From NCBI GenBank assembly GCA_035542775.1, contig DATKKX010000393.1, positions 1 through 22,890 of the forward strand: DNA of 22,890 bases. Reading direction: 5' to 3'. Origin of the DNA: DATKKX01 sp035542775 (GTDB lineage: Bacteria; Planctomycetota; Phycisphaerae; UBA1845; UTPLA1). This document shows positions 15,814 through 22,890 of the stretch, piece after piece; position 1 is the first letter of the stretch; each line of letters opens with the position of its first letter. A program made the translations under genes and the position numbers. The notes beneath the pieces are model-generated. The model did not search any database. It worked only from the letters and a program-made list of their open reading frames with translations, and had not been told where the DNA came from.

Positions 15814-15946
15814 ATTGCTGGACGACTGGCTGAAGTCTTCGGACTTGGGGCATAGATTTCGCGGACGGGACGGCGCTGCAAGCAGGACAGTCGTTCGCAA
15901 GGGTGGTGGGCTGGGCCAACTGACATCGCAGAGAGGCGATTGAAGC

Positions 15947-16828
15947 ATGCAATCCGAGCCGTCACATGTGCCCATGCCCACCGGAGATGGCTCCCGCTTC
16001 GAACATGTGCCTTGCTTCCAATGTGGTTATGACCTTTTCGGCGTCGAAGCGACTTCAAGCTGTCCTGAATGTGGTGCCGTAGCAATTCGGTCAGTTGATC
16101 CGAAACGACTCGTGTTTGTGGACGTGCGGCTGCTCAGGCGAATGCGAGTGGGCATCCGGCTGTGGATCATATGGCTGCTCATGTTTGTTCTCGGCGTGCC
16201 CATCGGATTTCTGGTTGTGAACACACGACTAAACGTGCTGCAATACGTTTGGTCGTGTGCAGCAACAGTTGTGGCGTGTGCAAGCCTGTGGTTTGTTGCG
16301 TGGGCGATCATTCGGTATAGTCAAGGTTGGGCGCGCCTGTGTCCGTTGGTTCTCCTATGCTCCTGCTTAATAAGTGCCTGCCTCACGATTCCGATCGACC
16401 CGTCGGCGCCATGGCGACGTTGCGACTCCGACCCAGTTGCCCTCTTCCGGCAGGCCCGGCAATCAAGTCCAGAGCCCCCGCCATCTGAATTCGGCACTCC
16501 CTTGGTGGCTCCCCTGGGGCGGCTCGGCTCTTGCATGCAGGATGTCGCGACCTTGTGCATGATTGTCTGGGTGGTCGCGTTCCACTTTGAAATGGGAAAG
16601 CAGATGGGACGCGTGCCGGATCGCGTTACGAGCAATGTGCTGTTTGGCGTCAGCGCGGGCGTCATTGCTCTTGCCGCTCTTGGCTGGATCGGTGGGAATG
16701 ACGTGTGGTGGATTTTCTTCCCGCTGTTGTTCCTTGGGTGGGTGGTGTCGATGTACGGTATGTATCGGGTTGACCGGGCAATATCCCGCATCGTGAGTTT
16801 TCAAACACGATGTCAGGAGTGCGTCTGA
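15947..16828 (+). CDS. Multi-pass membrane protein with N-terminal zinc ribbon
   Basis: This is a 293-residue protein. Near the N-terminus, CFQCGYDLFGV followed by CPECG places C23, C26, C39 and C42 as a probable zinc ribbon. At least six hydrophobic segments follow (for example WIIWLLMFVLGVPIGFLVV, LCPLVLLCSCLISACLTI, and the pair near 225-265). The ribbon motif is a hallmark of planctomycete membrane proteins of unknown function. GAGAGG lies upstream of the ATG. Its codon and base use is less GC-biased than that of its neighbours, with frequent GTT, TGT and CAA. Confidence 0.7.
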   Translation: MQSEPSHVPMPTGDGSRFEHVPCFQCGYDLFGVEATSSCPECGAVAIRSVDPKRLVFVDVRLLRRMRVGIRLWIIWLLMFVLGVPIGFLVVNTRLNVLQYVWSCAATVVACASLWFVAWAIIRYSQGWARLCPLVLLCSCLISACLTIPIDPSAPWRRCDSDPVALFRQARQSSPEPPPSEFGTPLVAPLGRLGSCMQDVATLCMIVWVVAFHFEMGKQMGRVPDRVTSNVLFGVSAGVIALAALGWIGGNDVWWIFFPLLFLGWVVSMYGMYRVDRAISRIVSFQTRCQECV

Positions 16829-16907
16829 AAAGGGGATCGCGCCAAGGTGCAAACATCGACTCGAGGACCGGGTCCGCGTACAATGCGGCCCACACCGAGC
16901 CGCGCAG

Positions 16908-17765
16908 ATGTCGAATCCCGATCCAATCTCGTCCCCGCCTCAACCCGAGGCCCACAAGCGTGCCTGGGCGCTGCTCTGCATGTTCGCACTCTTCGGCGGG
17001 ATCGCCACTCGACGGTTTCTACCGACGCTCGGCTTCTTCGTGCTGCCGGTTCTGGCCTTGCCGGGCTGCTTTCTCCGATGTGTTCGCTATCGCTACGCCT
17101 TCGATCTGCTGGTCTTGCTTGCGGTCTTGTTCCTGCTTGTCGGCCTCGTCGCCCAGCGGGCTGGCGAAGCAGCGGAGATCGCCTGGGGCTTAGGGCCCGG
17201 CGATGTACAGGCCCTTGTGCCCACGTTCGCGTACTTTGTGGTCGCGGCTTGCATCGCGATGGCCTTGATCGAAGCCAATTACGTCACCTACGTCCGTTTG
17301 CGATTGCGACTGAAAGACCGGACGCGGCAGGAGAAACTCCTGTTCTGGCTGGGATTCACGAGTCTGGGCCGCCCGCCGGCAATCGTGGAGAGCGAGGCCC
17401 GGGCGATTCCCCGCGACAGCAAGTTTGACAATTGGGTCCGAGAGCGAGGGACATTCTCGATCAAGTTGAGCGCCGCTCTTGGCGTGCTGGTCCTGGTGAT
17501 GTTCCTCGTCGGTGGCTTCGCGATCCTGGGCCGGACCGTGGGTGGGAGACTGGGTGGGGACCTGGTCGCATGGGGCGGGGCCTGGCTCCTGATCGGCTTG
17601 TCCGGGAGTGCCGCGTATGCCTACTGGCTCTGGCGAATTACCATGCTGCGGCACAAGCGGCATCACGGATCAATGGGCCTTTGGGGCAAGAAGTGCCTGA
17701 ACTGCGGCTACGACCTTCGCGGCCTGAGAGAACGTCGCTGCCCCGAGTGTGGAACGCCGTTTTGA
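16908..17765 (+). CDS. Multi-pass membrane protein with C-terminal zinc ribbon
   Basis: This is a 285-residue protein with hydrophobic segments at about 18-55, 63-82, 104-120, 185-210 and 220-243, a charged cytoplasmic-looking stretch (about 125-180), and a C-terminal ribbon KKCLNCGYDLRGL followed by CPECG (C263, C266, C278, C281). The ribbon is the same type as in the gene before it but at the other end. The function is unknown; zinc binding is inferred from the cysteine spacing. No clear ribosome site lies before the ATG at 16908. The gap of 79 nt to the preceding gene allows co-transcription. Confidence 0.7.
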   Translation: MSNPDPISSPPQPEAHKRAWALLCMFALFGGIATRRFLPTLGFFVLPVLALPGCFLRCVRYRYAFDLLVLLAVLFLLVGLVAQRAGEAAEIAWGLGPGDVQALVPTFAYFVVAACIAMALIEANYVTYVRLRLRLKDRTRQEKLLFWLGFTSLGRPPAIVESEARAIPRDSKFDNWVRERGTFSIKLSAALGVLVLVMFLVGGFAILGRTVGGRLGGDLVAWGGAWLLIGLSGSAAYAYWLWRITMLRHKRHHGSMGLWGKKCLNCGYDLRGLRERRCPECGTPF

Positions 17766-17887
17766 GACCGTCAAAACAGATACTCCGCGGAGTGGCGTCA
17801 GCCTCAGATGTGATCGTGGGACGGGCGAATTGAGGAACCGGCAGGATGTCCGGCCCAGGCTGCGAATCACAAAGCGAGACGGAGTAC

Positions 17888-18427
17888 ATGATCGACCGCA
17901 AGAAAATCGAGCAAACCGCCCGCCGGCAGGGCTGGGCGGACTTCAAATGGATCGCGGGCAGGGACGTCCAGGTCCGCGAGTGGACGCGGTTCAAGTGCAT
18001 GTTCGGCTGCGACACCTACGGCAAGAAAGGCGGCTGCCCGCCGAACGTGCCGTCGATTCCGGAGTGCCGTGAACTCTTCAAGGAGTACAAGCACATCCTG
18101 GTCATCCACCTCTCCGCGAAGTTCGATCATCCCGACCAGCGCAAGGCGTGGAGCCGCAAGCACAACGCCAAGCTGCTAAAGCTGGAGCGGGCCGTCTTTC
18201 TCGCCGGCCATTACAAGGCGTTCCTGTTGTTCATGGACGAGTGCCGCGTCTGCGCGGAATGCCCCGGCACGCGGCTGGAGTGCCGCAACCCGCGGCTGTC
18301 CCGCCCATGCCCCGAGGCCCTGGGCGTGGACGTATTTGCGACGGTGCGAGCGATCGGCTTCCCCATCGAAGTGCTCACAGACTATAAGCAGACGATGAAT
18401 CGGTATGCGTTCCTGCTGGTGGAGTAA
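17888..18427 (+). CDS. DUF2284 cysteine-rich predicted metal-binding protein
   Basis: This is a 179-residue soluble protein matching the DUF2284 pattern. An N-terminal cysteine set CMFGCDTYGKKGGCPPN (C37, C41, C50) with a further C60 is followed by a second set around CRVCAECPG and then RLECRNP and RPCPEALG. The arrangement suggests one or two iron-sulfur clusters or another metal site; neither the cofactor nor the reaction is known. ATG at 17888 has ACGGAG upstream and gives a normal family length; ATG at 17846 would add 14 polar residues. The next gene starts 11 nt downstream. Confidence 0.8.
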   Translation: MIDRKKIEQTARRQGWADFKWIAGRDVQVREWTRFKCMFGCDTYGKKGGCPPNVPSIPECRELFKEYKHILVIHLSAKFDHPDQRKAWSRKHNAKLLKLERAVFLAGHYKAFLLFMDECRVCAECPGTRLECRNPRLSRPCPEALGVDVFATVRAIGFPIEVLTDYKQTMNRYAFLLVE

Positions 18428-18438
18428 GGGGCGCGTCA

Positions 18439-19044
18439 TTGGACGAACGAGCAGACAGCGAAAGTCTCGAACAGCGAATCGCCCGCGTCGTCCAGGAAGA
18501 CGTGGCCATCGTGCCGTATGATCCGCGCTGGCCGGAGCTGTTCCGTCAAGAAAAAGAGCACCTTCTGGCCTGCCTGCCGAACGAGCTGATCCGGCGGATC
18601 GAGCACTTCGGCAGCACGGCCGTGCCGGGCCTGGCCGCCAAGCCGATCGTGGACATGCTCGTGGAAGTGACCGATCTGGAGGCGACGAAGGCGCGGATCG
18701 TGCCGGTGCTGGAGGCCCAGGGATACGACTACTTCTGGCGGCCGGCGATGTTCGAAGGCCCGCCGTTCTACGCCTGGTTCATCAAACGCGACGCCCACGG
18801 CGTCCGCACGCATCACATCCACATGGTCGAGGGCCACTTCGAGCACTGGGAGCGGCTGCTCTTCCGTGACTACCTCATCGGGCATCCCGCCGTGGCCGCG
18901 GAGTATCAGGCCCTCAAGCTCAGCCTGGCGGCGGCCCATCCCAACGATCGGGTCGCCTACACCAAGGGCAAGACCGAGTTCATCGTCCGCGTGACAGAAC
19001 AGGCCAAGCGGCACTACACGGCGGTGAAGTCCGGTTCAGTGTAA
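18439..19044 (+). CDS. GrpB/UPF0157 family protein
   Basis: This is a 201-residue protein with the GrpB family pattern: IVPYDPRWPELF (24-35), HFGSTAVPGLAAKPIVDMLV (56-75), then THHIHMVE and a C-terminal helix ending in YTKGKTEFI. The fold is nucleotidyltransferase-like, with the GST after the helix and D72 as candidate active-site residues. The biological role is not settled. The start is TTG at 18439, preceded by AAGGGG (18427-18432). It follows the DUF2284 gene by 11 nt, so the two are probably co-transcribed. It converges on yqeC with 25 nt between stops. Confidence 0.85.
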   Translation: MDERADSESLEQRIARVVQEDVAIVPYDPRWPELFRQEKEHLLACLPNELIRRIEHFGSTAVPGLAAKPIVDMLVEVTDLEATKARIVPVLEAQGYDYFWRPAMFEGPPFYAWFIKRDAHGVRTHHIHMVEGHFEHWERLLFRDYLIGHPAVAAEYQALKLSLAAAHPNDRVAYTKGKTEFIVRVTEQAKRHYTAVKSGSV

Positions 19045-19069
19045 GACGGGCTCCGCCCGCCATTGCTGC

Positions 19070-19861
19070 TCAATCCCTCACCTCAAGAAATGGTTTCGCC
19101 CCGCTCAATTCACCGATCACGATGCGAGAAATGTACTCGTATTCATCCGCCCTCCACAACGCCGCCGCCAGCTGCCTGGCGGTGGCCCGCCGGGAGCCGG
19201 CCTTGCTGATGAACACGACCAACTGCGCCAGCGGAGACACACTTTTCAAATAGCCGCCGGGACTGAAGAAAATGGCCGCCACATCCTTAACGCTGATCGG
19301 CGTTCCAAACTCCTTGCAGATCATCTTCCCAAAACGCTTCGCTCGATGAACATGCGCGTCGGTCAGCGTGGCCCCGATGCAGTCGCTGCCGATCACGGCG
19401 ATCACCAGCTCGGCCTCCGCCGAGACCACCGGTTCACGGTCGATATGTGACTTGAGCGATTTTCCGGCCGAGCCGTCGGCCTCGACAATCAGGTAATCCG
19501 CGACATCGGATCGCCGCAGATCGTCCAGCTCCCAGGCCGAATACCCGTGCAGCTTGCCGCTGGCCTGGTCCAGCACCTTGCCGAGGACGACATGCCGCGC
19601 CGCGGATAGTTCAGTCCGCAGCCGCCCGATCGCCCGTGCGATATCCTCCTCCACGATCACGCAGGCCGCGTCTTCCGGCGTTGGGCAAATGATTTTCGTG
19701 CTCGTCGTCGAGACGACCGTCCAGCCGGCATTCGCCAGGTGGTGCGCCATCGTGAACATCAGCGTCGTCTTGCCGCCGCCGCCGATGAGGAAGATGTAGG
19801 AATAGTACGGCAGGGCGAAGGCCTTATCGAGTGTCGAGCCTGGAAGCCGGGCGTAAGTCAC
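19070..19861 (-). CDS. yqeC: YqeC, selenium-dependent hydroxylase accessory protein
   Basis: This is a 263-residue protein with a P-loop GGGGKTTL (27-34) directly after a short hydrophobic strand, then VVSTTSTKI (49-57), IVEADGSAGKSLK and a C-terminal NKxD-like FISKAG. This is the pattern of YqeC, an ATPase or GTPase-like accessory protein found with selenium-dependent molybdenum hydroxylases; its exact step is unknown. I chose GTG at 19861 because it overlaps the stop of the upstream gene (GTGA), has AAGGCGG before it and gives the family length. An ATG at 19948 would overlap the upstream gene by 91 bases and add residues with no family character. It is the last gene of the minus-strand operon seen here. 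Confidence 0.83.
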   Translation of the reverse strand: MTYARLPGSTLDKAFALPYYSYIFLIGGGGKTTLMFTMAHHLANAGWTVVSTTSTKIICPTPEDAACVIVEEDIARAIGRLRTELSAARHVVLGKVLDQASGKLHGYSAWELDDLRRSDVADYLIVEADGSAGKSLKSHIDREPVVSAEAELVIAVIGSDCIGATLTDAHVHRAKRFGKMICKEFGTPISVKDVAAIFFSPGGYLKSVSPLAQLVVFISKAGSRRATARQLAAALWRADEYEYISRIVIGELSGAKPFLEVRD

Positions 19862-21225
19862 GTCAACCGCCTTTGATCGAGATGCGACAGTATGATTTCC
19901 AACGCCGCCCCACTGATGGTCCGCGTCTTGTCCGACAGCATCCGGCAATACGCCGGGTCGCCGCGCGGGTCGATGTCGCCGACTTTCTGATCGGCGACTA
20001 CCGGAGAGCCGGGATAAACCAGCCCCCGCAGCACGCCCGGAATCGCCGCCGTGATTGGCTGATCGGCGACCGTCGCGATCACATCGCCTGCCTGGACCAC
20101 GTCGCCGATCCGATGCCGGGCCACCAGCGTTCCATCGGTTGGCGAGCGTAGTAGGCGCTGATACGTAAAGCCCTCAATGGACCCGGGCACGCCCGTATCC
20201 GGATCGGCACAGCCGTTCGCGATGATCCTGCCGAGATTGTGCCCGCGATTGGTTTCCACGACGAAGTCCACGTCCTGCCCGGCGACGAGCCCGGGGCCGT
20301 AGCCGATCACCAGCGGGGCATCGCCGACGTGGTTGTCGAGATTGGCCTTCAGGATCCGCCCGTCGATGATCACATCCGGCTTCCACAACGCCTTCAACCG
20401 GCACTCCGGATCGACGAAGACCGGGATGTGGCTCCAGTCGAATGAAGCGAGCATTCCGGCCTCGTCCAGCGTGTATCCGACGCCTCGCACTCCCTCGACC
20501 ACAATCTCGCGATCGAAGATCGCCGAGCAGAACGAAACCCCCAGCCGCAATGCCTTGGGCCACGGCAGATCGGTCATCACGACGTGGAAGCCGCAGCGGA
20601 ACAGACGATGGGCGGTGCCGGAAGCCTGCTCGCCCGCCCCCTTGATGAGGACTTTCCGCTTCGGCTCCAGGTCGGCGGGCGTATCCACGTCACGTATCAC
20701 GGCGCGATCGTCGGTTTCGAAATGCGCCACCATGTCCGGATGATCGTTGATGATGGCTCGGGCGCCGAGATCGCCGCTTAACTGCGATAGTTCCGACCGC
20801 CAGCGCCCGGCGAAAACGACAGGGTGGCCGTGCCGTCCGTCGCAGACCGGCACCAGGACGCTCTTGCCGCTGGAGACGAACGCGTCGATCAAGGATGCGA
20901 CAATCTCGGGTGTCAGCTCCGGCATGTCGGCAAGCGACACAACGAGCGCGTCTGCAGCGGCGTTCGCGGCCGCAACGCCGGTCCGCAGCGAAGACCCCAT
21001 GCCCTCGCGATAGTCAGGATTGACGACGATGCGGCACTTCGGATGATCCACCCCCAACTGCTGATCGGGCCGCACGACAAAGATCACTTCATCTATGCGC
21101 GGGCAGTCCGTCAGCGCGGCCAGCGCGCGGTCGATCAGCCGTCGCCCCTTGTACAGCAGTTGCAGTTTCTCGGCCCCCATCCGGGTGGCGCTACCGGCGG
21201 CCAGCAGAATTGCGCTAATGAACAT
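19858..21225 (-). CDS. MocA-YqeB fusion for molybdenum hydroxylase maturation
   Basis: This 455-residue protein joins two families. Residues 1-187 are a MocA-like molybdopterin cytidylyltransferase (nucleotidyltransferase motif LLAAGSATRMGAEKL at 7-21, GMGSSLRTGV at 75-84, SLADMPELT, GRHGHPV and DVDTPAD), which would attach CMP to the molybdenum cofactor. From about 190 on comes the YqeB/EF2563 family (KVLIKGAGEQASGTAHRLF at 191-209, VGYTLDEAG, DVVIDGRI-like, VIGYGPGLVAGQDVDFVVET, GVLRGLV), known only as a partner of selenium-dependent molybdenum hydroxylases. In many genomes these are separate genes. The start is ATG at 21225, with GGAAG before it, 21 nt after the amidohydrolase. The reading frame is continuous through the junction. 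Confidence 0.85.
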   Translation of the reverse strand: MFISAILLAAGSATRMGAEKLQLLYKGRRLIDRALAALTDCPRIDEVIFVVRPDQQLGVDHPKCRIVVNPDYREGMGSSLRTGVAAANAAADALVVSLADMPELTPEIVASLIDAFVSSGKSVLVPVCDGRHGHPVVFAGRWRSELSQLSGDLGARAIINDHPDMVAHFETDDRAVIRDVDTPADLEPKRKVLIKGAGEQASGTAHRLFRCGFHVVMTDLPWPKALRLGVSFCSAIFDREIVVEGVRGVGYTLDEAGMLASFDWSHIPVFVDPECRLKALWKPDVIIDGRILKANLDNHVGDAPLVIGYGPGLVAGQDVDFVVETNRGHNLGRIIANGCADPDTGVPGSIEGFTYQRLLRSPTDGTLVARHRIGDVVQAGDVIATVADQPITAAIPGVLRGLVYPGSPVVADQKVGDIDPRGDPAYCRMLSDKTRTISGAALEIILSHLDQRRLT

Positions 21226-21246
21226 CGTTCGGGCTTCCGCCGCGCT

Positions 21247-22749
21247 TTACCGATGGGCTCCGGTCCCCTTCAACTCCGCCGCCGACGCCCGATGCTCCGC
21301 GAATCGCTCCGATAGCGTCTGCACCGTGGCCATGATCTGCTCCGGCGTGCTGCCGTCCAGGAATGGCAGGATCCGCCCGCCCTCCTTGAGCACGCGCCCC
21401 CGCGCGACGACCGTGTCGACTTCACTGCCGTCGGCCGCCCAGATCAGATTTTCCACCACGTTGTCAATCCGCGTCGGCACCACGTTCGGGCGGTCCAGCG
21501 TGAGCAGCACCCAGTCCGCCTGACGCCCGGGCGCCAGCTCGCCCTGGTTCAGCGACAGGAAGCCGGCCGGCACAACCGTGATCATCTCCAGCAACTGCTG
21601 AGCCGGCAACAGCGTGGCGTCCTGATGCAGGGCCTTCTGATACTGCGCCGCCAGCCGGGCGGCGGCCAGGATGTTCTGATTGTCCGCCGAGCCCGAGCCG
21701 TCGGTTGAGATGGCCACCGGTACACCCGCGGCCAGCATCTGCATGATCGGCGGCATGCCTGATCCGAGGATGGTGTTGGCCAGCGGATTGTGGACGACCT
21801 TGGCCCTGGTGCGGGCCAGGATCTCCACGTCGCGCGGGCCGCAGTTCACCTGGTGGGCCAGGATGGTCCGCCCGTCGAGAATGCCGATGGACTCAGCGAA
21901 CTCGACCTCGGTCATGCCGGGCTCGATCTCTTCCTGGAACCATCGCGTGGTCTTCGGCTCCTCGGCGCTATGCGTGTGAAACAGCGTGCCGTGCTCGCGG
22001 GCCCACTGCTTGAGCGGCACGAGGATCTTGCGGCTGTTGGAAAACAGTTGATCGGGGCCGGGGCAGAAGCTGGTCCGCGTAAGCCCTTCGATCTTCAGGG
22101 CCGCATCCAGCCGCCGCAGGGCGTCCTCCGGCTTGTCCAGCAGGGCCGCGAGATAGTGGCGATCCTGCCCGCCGACGGCGACGATCATCGTCGTCCCCGC
22201 CGCCTCGTTCGCCTGGGCGATTTCCTGCAGGTGGTACTTGTTGTAGTTGCAGTGGTGCACCATGCTCGCGGTGATGCCGTAATGGATGTCGCACAGGCGG
22301 GCTATGCGGTACGTCGCGAGCCTCGGCGAACAGCCCAGCTCCGCCCGCAGCCGGTCCTCCTCGGTGGTGATGAAGCCGGTAAAGAGATTGACCGCGTGAT
22401 CGAGCCAGCTCGTGAGCGGTTCATCCTTGGCCACGCCGATGATGGGCTGCTCGTGGTCGTGACCGTGGGCCTTGACGAATGCCGGCACCAGCACGCCGTG
22501 CAGCCGTGGACTTGCATCTGCGTCGGCTGCCCTTCGTTTTGCGGGTGTTTGTCCCGCGCCGAGGATCTGCAGCGCCGATCCGTATTGGCTCAGCAATCGC
22601 TTGCCGACGTCCGGCGTATACGGCCCGACCTCTTTCAGCGTGTCTCCTTCCGCGAGGACATATCCGTCACGTATGCGGAGGCTTCGATCAGGCTTGCTCA
22701 GGGGCAGCAGAAAGTCCGCCCGACAAACGACAAAACGTGGATCTTGCAT
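21247..22749 (-). CDS. SsnA-like amidohydrolase
   Basis: This 500-residue metal-dependent hydrolase belongs to the amidohydrolase superfamily. The metal site is visible as HGHDH (95-99), HTHSAEE (258-264), H299 in LAHQVNCG and D350 in ISTDGSGS. N- and C-terminal strands form the usual composite domain (GRVLKEGG near the end). It resembles SsnA and other deaminases or hydrolases next to selenium-dependent xanthine dehydrogenases, where the substrate is probably a purine or related ring; this is an inference from context. Residues about 66-83 (GQTPAKRRAADADASPR) look like a low-complexity insertion just before the metal motif. ATG at 22749 has AGGAAAG upstream, overlapping the stop of the preceding gene. 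A start at 22809 would run into that gene. Confidence 0.8.
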   Translation of the reverse strand: MQDPRFVVCRADFLLPLSKPDRSLRIRDGYVLAEGDTLKEVGPYTPDVGKRLLSQYGSALQILGAGQTPAKRRAADADASPRLHGVLVPAFVKAHGHDHEQPIIGVAKDEPLTSWLDHAVNLFTGFITTEEDRLRAELGCSPRLATYRIARLCDIHYGITASMVHHCNYNKYHLQEIAQANEAAGTTMIVAVGGQDRHYLAALLDKPEDALRRLDAALKIEGLTRTSFCPGPDQLFSNSRKILVPLKQWAREHGTLFHTHSAEEPKTTRWFQEEIEPGMTEVEFAESIGILDGRTILAHQVNCGPRDVEILARTRAKVVHNPLANTILGSGMPPIMQMLAAGVPVAISTDGSGSADNQNILAAARLAAQYQKALHQDATLLPAQQLLEMITVVPAGFLSLNQGELAPGRQADWVLLTLDRPNVVPTRIDNVVENLIWAADGSEVDTVVARGRVLKEGGRILPFLDGSTPEQIMATVQTLSERFAEHRASAAELKGTGAHR

Positions 22750-22756
22750 GGCTTTC

Positions 22757-22890
22757 CTAGACTCGGCTTTGAACCTCATCGCGTGACCGCGCGGTCGGGG
22801 CTTCGACATCGCGGCCGGCCTGGCCCGGCCCGGAAATCCGGCCGATGGCCCGCAGTATCTTCTCCGGGCTGAAGGGCCAGCGGCGGATCC
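22757..22890 (-). CDS. C-terminal end of a probable molybdenum hydroxylase subunit (partial)
   Basis: The minus strand is open from the window edge to TAG at 22757-22759, giving 43 residues. The visible part IRRWPFSPEKILRAIG resembles the end of xanthine dehydrogenase-type molybdenum subunits, where a strand is followed by LPxTPExVxxAL. A charged, probably disordered tail follows (PTARSRDEVQSRV). The stop overlaps the ribosome site of the amidohydrolase gene, so the two are in one operon. The next three genes are an SsnA-like enzyme, MocA-YqeB and YqeC, which fits a selenium-dependent molybdenum hydroxylase. The fragment is too short for a firm call, and the missing part lies outside the window. 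Confidence 0.5.
   Translation of the reverse strand, partial: IRRWPFSPEKILRAIGRISGPGQAGRDVEAPTARSRDEVQSRV

Noticed and set aside
19047..19059. Hairpin CGGGC/GCCCG between convergent GrpB and yqeC genes
   Set aside because: The stem is only 5 bp, with a three-base loop and no T tract on either side.
21790..22872. Plus-strand open frame of 360 residues opposite the amidohydrolase
   Set aside because: The amidohydrolase on the other strand has all its metal motifs; this frame has none and no ribosome site.

Overview
The window looks like chromosomal DNA from a GC-rich member of the Planctomycetota, most likely of the Phycisphaerae type. This is judged from gene content alone: two secreted HAF-repeat proteins with a PEP-CTERM sorting tail, two membrane proteins carrying the short four-cysteine ribbon common in planctomycetes (CGYDLRGL...CPECG), a DCNxNGIPDECD calcium-loop repeat gene, and a bacterial RRM protein with an RGG tail. 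No rRNA, tRNA, CRISPR array, integrase or transposase gene was seen.

Layout. Positions 1-3366 hold a tandem duplication: two paralogous HAF/PEP-CTERM genes (502-1716, 2167-3366), each behind a nearly identical leader of about 365 nt full of potential hairpins and ending in a strong AAGGAGG ribosome site. Positions 3421-4185 hold a broken secreted-protein gene. Its signal peptide is cut off by a perfect 44-bp palindrome (3471-3514), and its repeat region carries a further 1-nt frameshift. A strong intrinsic terminator lies at 4285-4319. Then come an RRM RNA-binding protein (4760-5080), a B12-binding-type radical SAM protein (5318-7237) and a convergent mutY (7253-8461, minus strand). Two small, related exported peptides follow (8692-8940, 9008-9241).

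Positions 9414-15048 form a tight three-gene operon: two different large GTPases with C-terminal membrane segments (dynamin-like layout), followed by a membrane-anchored MutS-family ATPase that lacks the mismatch-recognition domains. This is the best candidate in the window for an undescribed system: a GTPase pair coupled to a DNA-clamp-type ATPase held at the membrane. After it come an exported SagB-type nitroreductase (15139-15813), two multi-pass membrane proteins with a zinc ribbon at opposite ends (15947-16828, 16908-17765), a cysteine-rich DUF2284 protein (17888-18427) and a GrpB/UPF0157 protein (18439-19044).

The right end, all on the minus strand and read from 22890 down to 19070, is an operon for a selenium-dependent molybdenum hydroxylase. 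It contains the last residues of a probable molybdenum hydroxylase subunit, an SsnA-like amidohydrolase, a MocA-YqeB fusion and YqeC. Gene junctions are very tight (stop codon overlapping the ribosome site, a 21-nt gap, a GTGA overlap), so these genes are probably co-transcribed.

All family assignments come from reading motifs; no database search was run.
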